NCBI RefSeq assembly: GCF_014356525.2
Contig: NC_052518.1
Coordinates: forward strand, 30,428,213 to 30,492,212
Direction: 5' to 3'
DNA from: Nilaparvata lugens
Lineage: Eukaryota; Arthropoda; Insecta; Hemiptera; Delphacidae
DNA: 64,000 nucleotides
The position numbers and the translations under genes were made by a program. The number at the start of each line of letters is the position of its first letter. The stretch's first letter is position 1. Shown piece by piece: positions 36,665 to 45,777 of this stretch. The notes beneath the pieces were generated by a model. The model did not search any database and had not been told where the DNA came from. It saw only the letters and a program-made list of their open reading frames with translations.

Positions 36665-36840
36665 CATTTTCTCACCTCTCAACTCGAGGAGTCAAAGGCA
36701 GTATCTACACCTGAGAGGAATCAATCATACCATAGGCCGCTATCTACACCTGTACCATAGACCGCTATCTACACCTGTAGCATAGGCTGCTATCTACACC
36801 TCTACACTCGAGGAGATTCACGCAGCATCAACCAGTACAT
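36665..36840 (+). other. Predicted non-coding leader exon 3 (second copy of the module)
   Basis: It has the acceptor GTTTTCACAG ending at 36,664 and a donor GTAAGT at 36,841. The edges are copies of exon 2 edges, but the middle is a short tandem array: CGCTATCTACACCTGTA with CATAGGC-type linkers, three to four times. The following intron has CTCCTCCGAGCACAG twice and a closing CTCGGAGGAT that could pair with it. Confidence 0.5.
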
Positions 36841-36968
36841 GTAAGTACATTTTTACTTCGATTTTATCCTCTGAGGAGGAAAATTATGCTCCGAGGACAG
36901 TTTTTCTCCTCCGAGCACAGTTTTTCTCCTCCGAGCACAGTGTTTGTCCTCGGAGGATAAAAAACCTT

Positions 36969-37574
36969 CTACATTATACTGCATGCTTGTGATTTTTTCG
37001 CTTCATCTGTATGATGAGCTTCTTCTTCTTCTTCTTCTTTTTTCTTACACTCATCAGCATATAAACAAAACGGTAAATGCATTACTTTTTCAAATGGTTC
37101 AACGATAATATATTTACAAAACACACATTGTAGATAGTGATAGTTATGTAAGAAATAACCATTTCTTGCAAAATAGTCTGCTCTATCAGTTAATGGTTTG
37201 CAAATGTAACAATGTAGATGGTGTGGAGGTAGTTTTTCAAAGTACTCTCCTTGTACAGATAAATCTTCTGGCATATTGGTAAATGATAAATATCTTTCTT
37301 CATATTCTCGTAGAATATTATTATCGTAATTCTCCTCTTCAATTGTTATATTTCCTTTCCTTCTACAGTTCGGGCTAAACTTTGCATGTTCGTTGGCTAC
37401 AACATCATTTTGCTCCCAATCTCCTAAAAAAATTGAACAAAATACGCAGCGTACAATGTCCGGTTCACACGCGAATATAAATCCCTCTTTTGCCATGTTT
37501 TCCGCAGACAAATGCGGAGAAGATTTCAACCATCTTTTATCGAATGTTAATAATCTCAATCTTTCATGCAACAT
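36969..37574 (-). CDS. BIR-domain (IAP-like) protein ending in a CaaX prenylation motif
   Basis: I start at the Met at 37,574 (MLHERLRLLTF), which puts the canonical BIR N-terminal Arg-x-x-TF at residues 5-10; the longer frame to 37,916 is only antisense of the polymerase. BIR 1 has CVFC, GDWEQND and EHAKFSPNC, the full CxxC...H...C zinc set. A second, degenerate BIR-like unit follows (RYLSFTNMP ... ARNGYFL ... CVFC). There is no RING or CARD. An acidic tail ends in CSIM, a classic CaaX farnesylation signal. The product, 201 aa, is predicted to be a membrane-anchored inhibitor of apoptosis. Known: viral IAPs block caspases or their activators. Inference: membrane anchoring replaces RING function here. 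Confidence 0.82.
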   Translation of the reverse strand: MLHERLRLLTFDKRWLKSSPHLSAENMAKEGFIFACEPDIVRCVFCSIFLGDWEQNDVVANEHAKFSPNCRRKGNITIEEENYDNNILREYEERYLSFTNMPEDLSVQGEYFEKLPPHHLHCYICKPLTDRADYFARNGYFLHNYHYLQCVFCKYIIVEPFEKVMHLPFCLYADECKKKEEEEEEAHHTDEAKKSQACSIM

Positions 37575-37694
37575 TATCTGTCCTTGTGATAACATCGTGA
37601 ATGCTAATTCACAACTGATTGTGAATTGTACTCCTTTACACACACACACACTATTGCCTATGCCATCCTGATCATTATTCTTTTGTTTTTTCAG

Positions 37695-40600
37695 CATCAT
37701 GCCGAGGGAACGCAGACTTCGTGGCATCAATTCAAGCGCAGTCCACCATCGCATCACCCTCGATGATGAGGATATTGACATTGAGAATGTGCTTGAGAGG
37801 TCGAAAACTCGAGTTTTCGAGATAATTAGGGAGCATGCGGCACGGTATGATGGAAATGTAAGGTGGTACATAGTTTTAAACGTTTTATTGTATAAATTAG
37901 TGGTGCTGGATGACAAGGTTGATGAGTCTGTTTCATCTCTAATAAATCTACATAGTTACTCCAACATAGCGCTAAACGTGCTTGAGAACTATGATGATTT
38001 TAATGAGCATTTTTTCTTGGCTGTGAGAAAAATCCTCTCATCTTTCGAAAATTTCGTAAGACATGGGAGTGGATGGGTGCTAAAGAAAATTGAATCACTG
38101 GATGTGAACGTGTATTATAAATGTCAAAAATCTCTCTGACGAAAAATGTTTTTTATGGTCAGTGCTCGCGTATTTCCATCAGAAGCCAAGGAACACGAAC
38201 TTGACTGTAAAGTATTTGAGCAAGTTTGCTCACAGACTCAATATGCGAGGTGTAAATTTCCCGGTGACGACACGCGATATTAAGAAATTCGAAATACTCA
38301 ATCTGGACATTGCAATTCACGTCATCGCGTATGACAACAAAAAGTTTTTCCCCTACCGTACAAGCATTTTCCGCACTCGTAAACACCAAATTAATCTTTT
38401 AATGTTGACAATCATTTAATGTTCAAAACACAAGGGTCAAGTACATGTATGCAATTTCTGTTTCCACCGGTTCACATCAGACAAAACTCGAAATGTAGAC
38501 GGTAAAGCAAATTTGTTGAAACATGTGGAACTTTGTTCCAAGTTTGAATCTCAGCGCGTTTCATATCCTAAACGCGGAGAGACAATTAAATTCAAAAAAC
38601 TAGGTGCGACGTTGAAGAAAAAGTACACCATTTACGCGGATTTAGAAACATATGTTGTGAATATTGATAATGATGATGATGATGATTCCGATTCCGATGA
38701 AATTACTCGTAGTTACACAAAGAAAACGGCGCGGCATATTCCTTGCGGGTATTGTTTCGTTGTTATAGATGTAAACGGAGAAATCGCCTACGGACCTGTA
38801 CTCCATAGATCGAGTAGTTTAGACGAAAAAATCATGGAGAAATTTCTTCAGGAAATTACAGATCTTGGCGAAATTTTGTATGAGGATATGAAACGTGAAA
38901 TTCCGATGCAACATTTGTCCGAAAGTGAAGAGCGCGAATTTCAAAATTCAGTAAACTGCGGGCTTTGTGCTGAACCGTTCTCAGAAACCGATATTAAATG
39001 TCGTCACCATGCACATGAAACCGGTAATTACCTATGTGCAGCACATGTTTCTTGCAATTTAACAGCACGTACTCCGGAGTACATTTCGTGTTATTTCCAT
39101 AATTTCTCCGGTTTTGATTCGCATTTTATTCTGAAATCGCTCGGTAAATGTAAAAAAGAAATATCCTGCATCGCAAATACGTCAGAGAGATTTTTGACAC
39201 TTTCAGTAGGCAAAATTAAATTTTTAGATTCCTACAAGTTTATGTCTGAATCCTTGGAAGTATTGGTGCGTAATTTGGTAGAAAGTACAGACATGGAAAA
39301 GAAGTTCGAACGATTATTTTCGGTGTTTCATGATCCACCTCGCGAACACAGACAGCTCTTGTTGAAAAAGGAGTATATCCCTACTCGTACATGAGCTGTC
39401 CCGAAAAATTCGCGGAAACATCGCTCCCTCCCATTGAATGTTTTCATAACGACTTAACTGATACACCTCTGTCTCGCGAAGAATATGAGCATGCGCAAAG
39501 AGTGTTCTCAACATTCAAGCTGAAAAATCTGGGTGAATATCACGATTTTTATTTATGTTTGGACGTAATGCTATTAGCGGTAGTTTTTGAATCCATGAGG
39601 TCTACGCTTTTTAGCTCATACGGTCTTGATGTGACCATTTTCTTTCTCTCGCGCACTTCACCTGGAATTGCATGCTGAAACACACTAAAGTCGAACTGCA
39701 ATTACTTACAGATCCGGACATGCATCTTATGTTTGAGGCGGTGATGAGGGGTGGGGTGTCATTTATCGGTAAACGTTATTGCGAAGCAAATAACAAACAT
39801 CTACCCGAAACATACGATCCTTCAAAACCGTCTAATTATCTGCTTTATATCGATGCAAACAGTTTATACTCGGAAGCTATGAGCAGACCCCTCCCTGTTG
39901 GAAATTTCAAATTCCTCACAGAGGAAGAAATTTCCAAACTTGATTTCGCGAATTTGGACAGCAATTCAGGAACTGGTTACGTAATTGAATGTGATCTCGA
40001 GTACCCGAAAGATTTACACGATAAGCATGCCAGCTTCCCTCTCGCGCCGCTACACTTAACTCCACCGCGGGAATTGCTGTCCGAGTATCAGACAAATGAG
40101 AACGGTCAGGGAGTGACCAGAAAACTCATGAACACACTTTTTAACCGTGAAAAGTACATTGTACACTATGTCAATTTAAAACTCTACCTTCAGCTCGGTT
40201 TGAAATTATTGAAAGTGCATCGCGTCATTAGTTTTTCCCAATCTCCCTGGCTGAAAAGCTACATCGACTTCAATATCCGGAATAGACAGAACGCGAAAAT
40301 AAATTTGAAATATCCTTCTTTAAGGCCTGTTGTAACTTGATATTTGGTAAGACTATACAATCAGTTCGGAAACATATGAATGTTAAAATTATTACAGACG
40401 AAAAACGATTAGACAAGTACATTTCAAATCCATTATGCAAACGCTGGCAAATAATTAGTCCGGACGTGATCGCGGTTTTCTCTCGCAAGTTGGAACTTAA
40501 AATGAACAAACCTGTCTATTCCGGCTTTTCCGTACTGGAGTTGAGTAAATTCCATATGTACGATTTTTTCTATTGCAAATTACAAAAAATCGTACCCTGG

Positions 40601-41036
40601 AACCGCGTAGAACTCTGTATGACCGATACCGACAGTTTTCTTCTAAACCTAAAAGTCGAAGATGTGTATCAGTTGATTAGAGAAAATTTGACCCTTTTCG
40701 ATACTTCTAACTATCCACCTGCCCACCCTTGCTTTTCCATGGAGAGAAATAAAGTTGTAGGTAAGTTTAAGGATGAAACGGGCTCAAGGCCGATCTCTAA
40801 ATTTATAGGTCTTAGATCGAAACTTTACAGCTTTTTAGTTTGTAATGAGAATGATGACGAGGTTGTAAATAAATGCGTAGCAAAAGGAGTAAAGTCATCG
40901 GTTAAATGTAGAAAACTTAATTTTAATTTGTATAAGAAATCATTGTTTGAACGTAGTGTACATGTAGAAAAATTTAGTATGTTAAGATCCTATAACCATA
41001 GTATGTTTCAGGTCGAATGTGCTAAGGTCTGTTTGA
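37695..41036 (+). pseudogene. Protein-primed family B DNA polymerase, broken into six pieces
   Basis: The first fragment starts at ATG 37,699, four bases after an acceptor (GTTTTTTCAG). Motifs appear in the correct order: an N-terminal GSGWVLKKI segment, FPVTTRDIKKFE, a CxxC zinc motif near 38,450, Exo I YADLET (38,633), Exo II HNFSGFDSHF (about 39,100), the LxDVMLLAxVFE segment (39,550), motif A YIDANSLYSEAM (39,846), motif B FGKT (40,340) and motif C MTDTDSF (40,619). All catalytic Asp residues of Exo I/II and motifs A and C are kept. Breaks: frame changes near 38,140-38,160, 39,370-39,390, 39,665 and 40,310-40,337, plus an in-frame stop at 38,417 next to a small deletion. The C-terminus runs into the assembly gap. 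It replicates the viral genome from a protein primer in relatives; this copy cannot make a full enzyme as assembled. Confidence 0.92.
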
Positions 41037-41136
41037 NNNNNNNNNNNNNNNNNNNNNNNNNNNNNNNNNNNNNNNNNNNNNNNNNNNNNNNNNNNNNNNN
41101 NNNNNNNNNNNNNNNNNNNNNNNNNNNNNNNNNNNN
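41037..41136. other. Assembly gap (100 N)
   Basis: Exactly 100 N, the usual placeholder for a gap of unknown length. It lies at the C-terminus of the polymerase, and coding sequence of a different character follows it. Confidence 0.99.
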
Positions 41137-41138
41137 AT

Positions 41139-41288
41139 ATTGTAAGGAATTACGCAAAAGTTAGTTTTAATATGAATTGGATAGAGGCTAAACAACATAA
41201 TTTGACTGAGGAGCAAGTCGGAGATCTTATTACATCTAAGATGGGTCTTGGGCAATATGCTGGCTTTGTATTAGCCCCGAAAACATAA
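41139..41288 (+). CDS. C-terminal fragment of an unidentified viral protein after the gap
   Basis: Directly after the gap a frame of 49 codons is open to TAA at 41,286-41,288. It contains MNWIEAKQHNLTEEQV and ends GQYAGFVLAPKT. This does not look like the C-terminus of protein-primed polymerases, so the gap probably covers the end of the polymerase and the start of another gene. A packaging ATPase, otherwise missing from the element, is one candidate, but the visible 49 residues carry no diagnostic motif. Confidence 0.4.
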   Translation: MVRNYAKVSFNMNWIEAKQHNLTEEQVGDLITSKMGLGQYAGFVLAPKT

Positions 41289-41479
41289 AATCTTGTAAAC
41301 AGTTGTGTGAGAGAGAGTGAACGATATGTTGTTTCAGTCTAGACATTTTTGACTATGATTGATTGTGGTGTGAATTCATTTCCAACTCGATTGAAAATTA
41401 AACCAATTCAATTCAAGTTGATGTATTGATTAATTAACCTCAGTTAATGTTCAACCATTGAGTTGAAAGGTAATGAAAA

Positions 41480-42160
41480 ATGGTATGTAGGAGAAAAAAG
41501 CAGAGTTCGAGGAAACGGGGTAGAGGAATCTTGAGTTCAGCGGCAAGAGTTTTTAAAGGTGTGTCAGGTTTGGCAGGTAATGTGACATCAACTATTTTAA
41601 ATAAGGTAATTGATAACCTGGGAGAAGAATATCATATTCCGGGATACGAGTATTGCGGGCCGGGCACCAAGGTTAATGAAAGGTTAAAGAGAGGTGATCA
41701 AGGTATAAATTCATTAGATAGAGCTTGCAAGATACATGATATAGCCTATACTCAAAATAGCGATAATAAAACTCGAGCGGTAGCTGACAGAGCTCTAGCA
41801 AACACTGCATGGGACATTTTCAAAAATCCTCAAACACCCCTTGCCGAGAAAGCACTTAGCTATCTTGTTACAAACGTTATGAAAGCTAAAGCGGCGTTTG
41901 GTGGGTCTTTGAGAAAGAAGAAGAAGAAGAAGAATGAGAGGAGAAGTTATAGTAATGATATTAGACGCAAAGCTATAGCTCAGTTGAAACAACATATTGC
42001 AGGAAAAGGATATTATTTGAAGCCTTACCCACCGCTTAGTGGTGGCAGACTTCTACCCCCAGCCCCACCACCATCATATGGAGTGAGTTTATTCCCTCAA
42101 GTTAAGAAACGTAGAACAACAAAGAAGAGTAGGAAGAAGAAGAAGAAGAAGAAGGCATGA
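41480..42160 (+). CDS. Virion protein with parvovirus-type phospholipase A2 domain
   Basis: 226 aa, intact. A basic N-terminus (RKKQSSRKRGRG) leads to the PLA2 core: calcium loop YCGPGT at residues 58-63, NSLDRACKIHDIAY at 77-90 with the catalytic His86-Asp87 pair, then a helical segment. The C-terminal half is Pro-rich and ends in long Lys/Arg runs (KKRRTTKKSRKKKKKKKA), suggesting nuclear import or DNA binding. Known: parvovirus VP1 and some adintovirus core proteins use such PLA2 domains to breach endosomal membranes during entry. The stop overlaps the ATG of the following protease by ATGA, which fits a tightly packed late gene block. Confidence 0.85.
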   Translation: MVCRRKKQSSRKRGRGILSSAARVFKGVSGLAGNVTSTILNKVIDNLGEEYHIPGYEYCGPGTKVNERLKRGDQGINSLDRACKIHDIAYTQNSDNKTRAVADRALANTAWDIFKNPQTPLAEKALSYLVTNVMKAKAAFGGSLRKKKKKKNERRSYSNDIRRKAIAQLKQHIAGKGYYLKPYPPLSGGRLLPPAPPPSYGVSLFPQVKKRRTTKKSRKKKKKKKA

Positions 42161-42518
42161 ATATTGAAGGAGAATTGAGTAATTATGATTTGATTGATTG
42201 GTCAAAATTATTACAGATTCAGCTAAGAGGAATATATATGCTAGATGCATTACCCAAAAAATTCTAAAAAACGAAAATGCCATTGTGAATTTAGCAAGGG
42301 AAAGCGAGGATGGCACACATTGGGTAGCATATAAGAAAGTTGGCTCTAATGTATGGTATTTTGATCCAATTGGAAATTTACAACCGCCATACGAATTGGA
42401 CAAATATTGGAAAAAAGAAAATGGAGTAAATATATTTTATAATGTGGAGCATATGCAGCCATTAAATAGCGATTTTTGTGGCCATCTTACATTATTGTTT
42501 CTTGCAAATCAGTTGTAA
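42157..42518 (+). pseudogene. Adenain-like (C5) cysteine protease with one frameshift
   Basis: The ATG at 42,157 overlaps the stop of the PLA2 gene. The first frame gives YDLIDWSKLL and RGIYMLDALP, the N-terminal part typical of adenovirus-type maturation proteases, and then hits a stop at 42,235-42,237. The frame change falls in the A-rich stretch at about 42,252-42,275. The rest is open to 42,518 and shows the catalytic set GTHW (His), YFDPIG (Asp in place of the Glu of adenain), the oxyanion Gln in QPLNSDFCGH and the Cys in the same motif. In relatives it cleaves capsid precursors. All active-site residues are intact; the single break is near a homopolymer and may be an assembly error. Confidence 0.88.
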
Positions 42519-42544
42519 TTAAGTGTTTGTGGTGAACACACAAG

Positions 42545-43236
42545 ATGGTCGTTATTACCTTAAGATCAAAGTCAAGTAACCTCTATGAACATTTACAAGA
42601 AATTATAGAATTGGACAAAAATTGTGAATGGGAAATTGGACTGATTAATTTTTCTAGTTACAATAGTATTGCAAACATAAACAAAGGAACAAATTCTAGC
42701 TTCAAATATGGCGATAAGTTAATCATGTTGGATACCGGCGCATATGAACTTGAAGATATTATAAAATCTTTAAAGAATAAATTGAATATTGATGGGAAGA
42801 AGAATAACTTATTATACGTGCAAATGCAAATACTATGAAGATTGAAATTTATTCTGATAAGCCTATTGATTTAACACGTTCTGATTCGATTGCTAAGATA
42901 CTCGGTTTTGATAATGTTGTTTTGCAAGCAAATAAATGGTATTATTCCAAACATTTGGTTAACATAGCAAGCATTGACAGTATTCTTGTTGAGTGTAATT
43001 TAGCATGTGGCAGTTACTTTAACGGGAAAGAAAAACATATAATCTACGAATTTTTGCCAAAGGTTCCTAGCGGTTATTTAATAAACGAAGTACCCTCTCC
43101 AATTATTTATGTACCTTTGAATACACGTCGAATACAAACTATTAATGTAAAGGTGACAGACCAGAACGGATCGTTTATTGATTTCCGCGGAGATACAATT
43201 ACAATTAGACTGCACATACGTGAAAAACAAAAGTAA
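42545..43236 (+). pseudogene. Penton-like minor capsid protein with one frameshift
   Basis: Two ORFs meet in an ATGA overlap at 42,835-42,838, with the coding frame changing a few bases upstream (near 42,815). The first, 97 codons, holds the N-terminal strand region; the second, 133 codons, holds SIAKILGF, VNIASIDSILVECN, NGKEKHIIYEFLPKVPSGY and the C-terminal FRGDTITIRLHI. These are the signature strings of the single-jelly-roll penton protein of adintoviruses and Polintons. In relatives it forms the capsid vertices. Total length (about 230 aa) fits the family. Only one break is seen. Confidence 0.82.
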
Positions 43237-43412
43237 TGGGATATCTTGTTTTTAATCCGCGTTCAAATAAGACCAATCAAGTCATTAGAGAAAGGAACGT
43301 GATAGCGTCAACATCTACTAAAAGCAATAGGGCGTTATCAGCTAAAAGTGCGAGAATATTGGAAAAATTAGGTTTTATAGTTGATTGGCGAAATGTCAGG
43401 CGCAGCAATTAG
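43236..43412 (+). CDS. Small basic 58-aa ORF between penton and major capsid genes
   Basis: The ATG shares its A with the TAA stop of the penton gene, and its 3' end overlaps the major capsid start by 20 bases. The product is Arg/Lys/Ser/Asn-rich (PRSNKTNQVIRERN ... KSNRALSAKSARILEKLG) with no acidic patch. The tight packing on both sides suggests a real gene, perhaps a small DNA-condensing or cement protein of the kind seen in adenovirus-like viruses. That role is inference; I recognise no family. Confidence 0.55.
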   Translation: MGYLVFNPRSNKTNQVIRERNVIASTSTKSNRALSAKSARILEKLGFIVDWRNVRRSN

Positions 43413-44655
43413 TGATATTCTGGATGTGGAGACAGAGCTTCAGTTTTATAATGACATAACCAAATTCCAATTTCATACTCATACAGTTTATTCGGGACAA
43501 GAAATAAAAAACTCTGATGAAGCTCGGATAGGAATAAATTCATTGGATGTGTACACTTTACCTTGCAAATCATTTATATTGATTGAGGGAACGGTTAGCT
43601 GCACAAAACCGGCAGCGCCTGCGATTACAGTAGCAGGGGAGGCAACTCAACCGGCTGGTGCACCCATTGCGGCAGACTATAAATTAAGCAGTAACATAGT
43701 GGGCAACCTTTTTGATGAAATACGATACGAATTAGCAGGTCAACAAATTTCCAAATCAAGATTAATTGGTTTAACTTCTACAATTAAAGCTATTCTTGTG
43801 AAGAACGCATCTGATAAAAACACATATCATTCAGCTGGTTTTGACAGAGCAGGATATGAGCTAACAGATAATAAATTCACTTTCTGTGTGCTGTTGAAAT
43901 TAATCCTTCCATTTTTTGAAGATTTTCAAAGAATAATTTTAAACTTGAAACAAGAGCTTGTATTATTGAGGTCGCCCTCAGACCTCAATTGCGTCGAGTC
44001 TGCAACCGGTACAGAGGTTAGTGTAAAAATTACTAAGCTCCAATGGCGGATGCCCTACATTACTTTAGAAGATCATGTGCGATTGAAATTTTTGAGACTG
44101 CTCGATGCCGACACTCCACTGAAATTAAGTTTCCGCCATTGGGAAATTTGTGAATTACCAAATTTGCAAAATTCACTTGTTCATTCTTGGTCAGTACGCA
44201 CGACATCGAATTTTGATACTCCAAAATATATTATAATTGCATTTCAAACTGATCGAAAGAATAAAATTAAAAAATCAATATCTAATTTTGACAGCTGTAA
44301 TATTTACAATGTTAAAGTATATTTTAATAGTGAGTATTATCCATACGAAAATCTGCTAGGTAAGAAGGAAGTTTTATACCGGATGTTCCTGGATTTCGCA
44401 CCCTCATATTATAATCATTCAATCAATAGCGAACTCGGAACAGAAATCGATTTTAAAACGTTTTGTGAATCAACACCGCTGATTGTTGTAGATTGTTCAC
44501 ACCAACCAAGTCATTTGAAATCATCGACAGATGTTCGTATTGAAATGGAATTTAATAGTGCAGTACCTGCAAATACTTCCGCGTATTGCGTTTTAATTAG
44601 CGATCGTGTGATGGAGTACATGCCTCTCACAAGCATGGTGAAAGAAGTTCAGTAA
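43393..44655 (+). CDS. Major capsid protein (double-jelly-roll, hexon-like)
   Basis: 420 aa, intact. I start at ATG 43,393 (MSGAAISDILD) rather than the upstream TTG. Diagnostic segments include VETELQFYNDITKFQFHT near the N-terminus, NIVGNLFDEIRYELAGQ in the middle of the first jelly-roll, RMPYITLEDHVRLKFL at about 215, FRHWEICELP at about 250 and FNSEYYPYENL at about 317, all in the order seen in adintovirus/Polinton hexon-like proteins. It forms the icosahedral shell in relatives. The intact frame contrasts with the damaged polymerase. It overlaps the small basic ORF upstream. Confidence 0.92.
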   Translation: MSGAAISDILDVETELQFYNDITKFQFHTHTVYSGQEIKNSDEARIGINSLDVYTLPCKSFILIEGTVSCTKPAAPAITVAGEATQPAGAPIAADYKLSSNIVGNLFDEIRYELAGQQISKSRLIGLTSTIKAILVKNASDKNTYHSAGFDRAGYELTDNKFTFCVLLKLILPFFEDFQRIILNLKQELVLLRSPSDLNCVESATGTEVSVKITKLQWRMPYITLEDHVRLKFLRLLDADTPLKLSFRHWEICELPNLQNSLVHSWSVRTTSNFDTPKYIIIAFQTDRKNKIKKSISNFDSCNIYNVKVYFNSEYYPYENLLGKKEVLYRMFLDFAPSYYNHSINSELGTEIDFKTFCESTPLIVVDCSHQPSHLKSSTDVRIEMEFNSAVPANTSAYCVLISDRVMEYMPLTSMVKEVQ

Positions 44656-44685
44656 TTTGTTGATAGAGTGCATCACTGCATGCAA

Positions 44686-44699
44686 TATTATATATAAGG
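44686..44699 (+). promoter_or_regulatory. TATA-like element before the second BIR gene
   Basis: TATTATATATAAGG lies 55-65 bp upstream of the ATG at 44,753, in the short gap after the major capsid stop. Confidence 0.4.
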
Positions 44700-44752
44700 T
44701 GTGTACTGCGCCAAATGTAAGCCATTATCAGTTTTTCCTTTGAACAGGAATC

Positions 44753-45754
44753 ATGTCCTATTCTTTGTGTTCTGATATTTTGGACAAGCCACAAACTCGC
44801 TCTATTGGTATCCAGTGTGATCTTGATTCTGATATTTTGGACAAAGCTCAAACTCAGTCATCGGTACTTTACGATATTGAATCTGATAGTTTCTATTATG
44901 ATCCAAGGAGAAGCAGTACACCAATCCAGAAGTCGGGAGAGGAGGGGGAAGAGGAGGGGGCACCAGAGGTGGAGGAACAGATACGTGAAGAGGAACAGAA
45001 AGGAGTGGACGACAAGCAGACACCTACGAAAATTGCTACGGTTGATCTTCACTGGTTTAAACAAACTTGTAATCAAATTATTGTGAAAGAACTTGCTATC
45101 GTTGACGAGTGCAATAATTATGCTGTATTCCATTTCAAATCACCATTTGCAAAGATGGAGCATGAGATGGAATTGAGCGCAAAATTGTATAACGATGTAA
45201 CATGGCTGGAACATAACTATCATAAAATAAAATGGGAAGATGGAGATTTAGAATACAGTGACTCATTAATACGTGATTACCTTGCAGGTTATGAGAAAAT
45301 TTCCACAAAAGGAACTGAGAAAGCAAAGTTTTTGAGAAGATTGCATTCTAACGTACAATGCATAGCGGAGGACTTTGTCAAGCCTGATTTCAGCTTTTTC
45401 ACCACTTCGTGGTGTTATGATGCATGTAAGATACATAAATATAGACCCGATGGAAGATGTGCTTTATTCTCTGCTCAACATTATAATTCTTTGCTGTTTA
45501 AAAATATGTATCAAACAAATAATTTCTTGTGCGAAAACAATCGAATGCAAAGTATGAAATTGGTACCGATGTATACGAATGCGCAGAAAAGAAACTTTGC
45601 ACGTTATGGATTCTTCTACAATGGAAAGGAATTACAGTGTGTTTATTGCTTGCATGCACTGAGATTGCATAAAGCTCGCACGTGTTGTCTGTCTACAATT
45701 ATTAATGAAGAAAGACCGTTTAATTACTCTATAATAGTGCCCGCCTACACATAG
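44753..45754 (+). CDS. 333-aa protein with a C-terminal BIR-like half domain
   Basis: Intact. The N-terminus has two similar units (SDILDKPQTRS and SDILDKAQTQS), then a Glu-rich low-complexity stretch (EEGEEEGAPEVEEQIREEEQ). The middle (about 105-225) is a mixed domain I do not recognise. The C-terminal 70 residues contain RNFARYGFFYNGKELQCVYC followed by His and Cys residues, which matches the second half of a BIR repeat and resembles the second BIR-like unit of the minus-strand protein at 36,969-37,574. There is no RING. It has its own TATA-like ATTATATATAAGG at about 44,686. An apoptosis-related role is inference; the zinc-binding pattern is seen. Confidence 0.7.
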   Translation: MSYSLCSDILDKPQTRSIGIQCDLDSDILDKAQTQSSVLYDIESDSFYYDPRRSSTPIQKSGEEGEEEGAPEVEEQIREEEQKGVDDKQTPTKIATVDLHWFKQTCNQIIVKELAIVDECNNYAVFHFKSPFAKMEHEMELSAKLYNDVTWLEHNYHKIKWEDGDLEYSDSLIRDYLAGYEKISTKGTEKAKFLRRLHSNVQCIAEDFVKPDFSFFTTSWCYDACKIHKYRPDGRCALFSAQHYNSLLFKNMYQTNNFLCENNRMQSMKLVPMYTNAQKRNFARYGFFYNGKELQCVYCLHALRLHKARTCCLSTIINEERPFNYSIIVPAYT

Positions 45755-45777
45755 TTTACTCCATTCGCTCGACAACT

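Noticed and set aside
37575..37916. N-terminal extension of the BIR ORF to 315 aa
   Set aside because: The extra 114 codons are largely antisense to the start of the polymerase and resemble no protein; the BIR protein has a natural Met at 37,574.
38159..38389. Minus-strand 76-aa ORF inside the polymerase region
   Set aside because: Antisense shadow of polymerase coding sequence that has clear family motifs on the plus strand.
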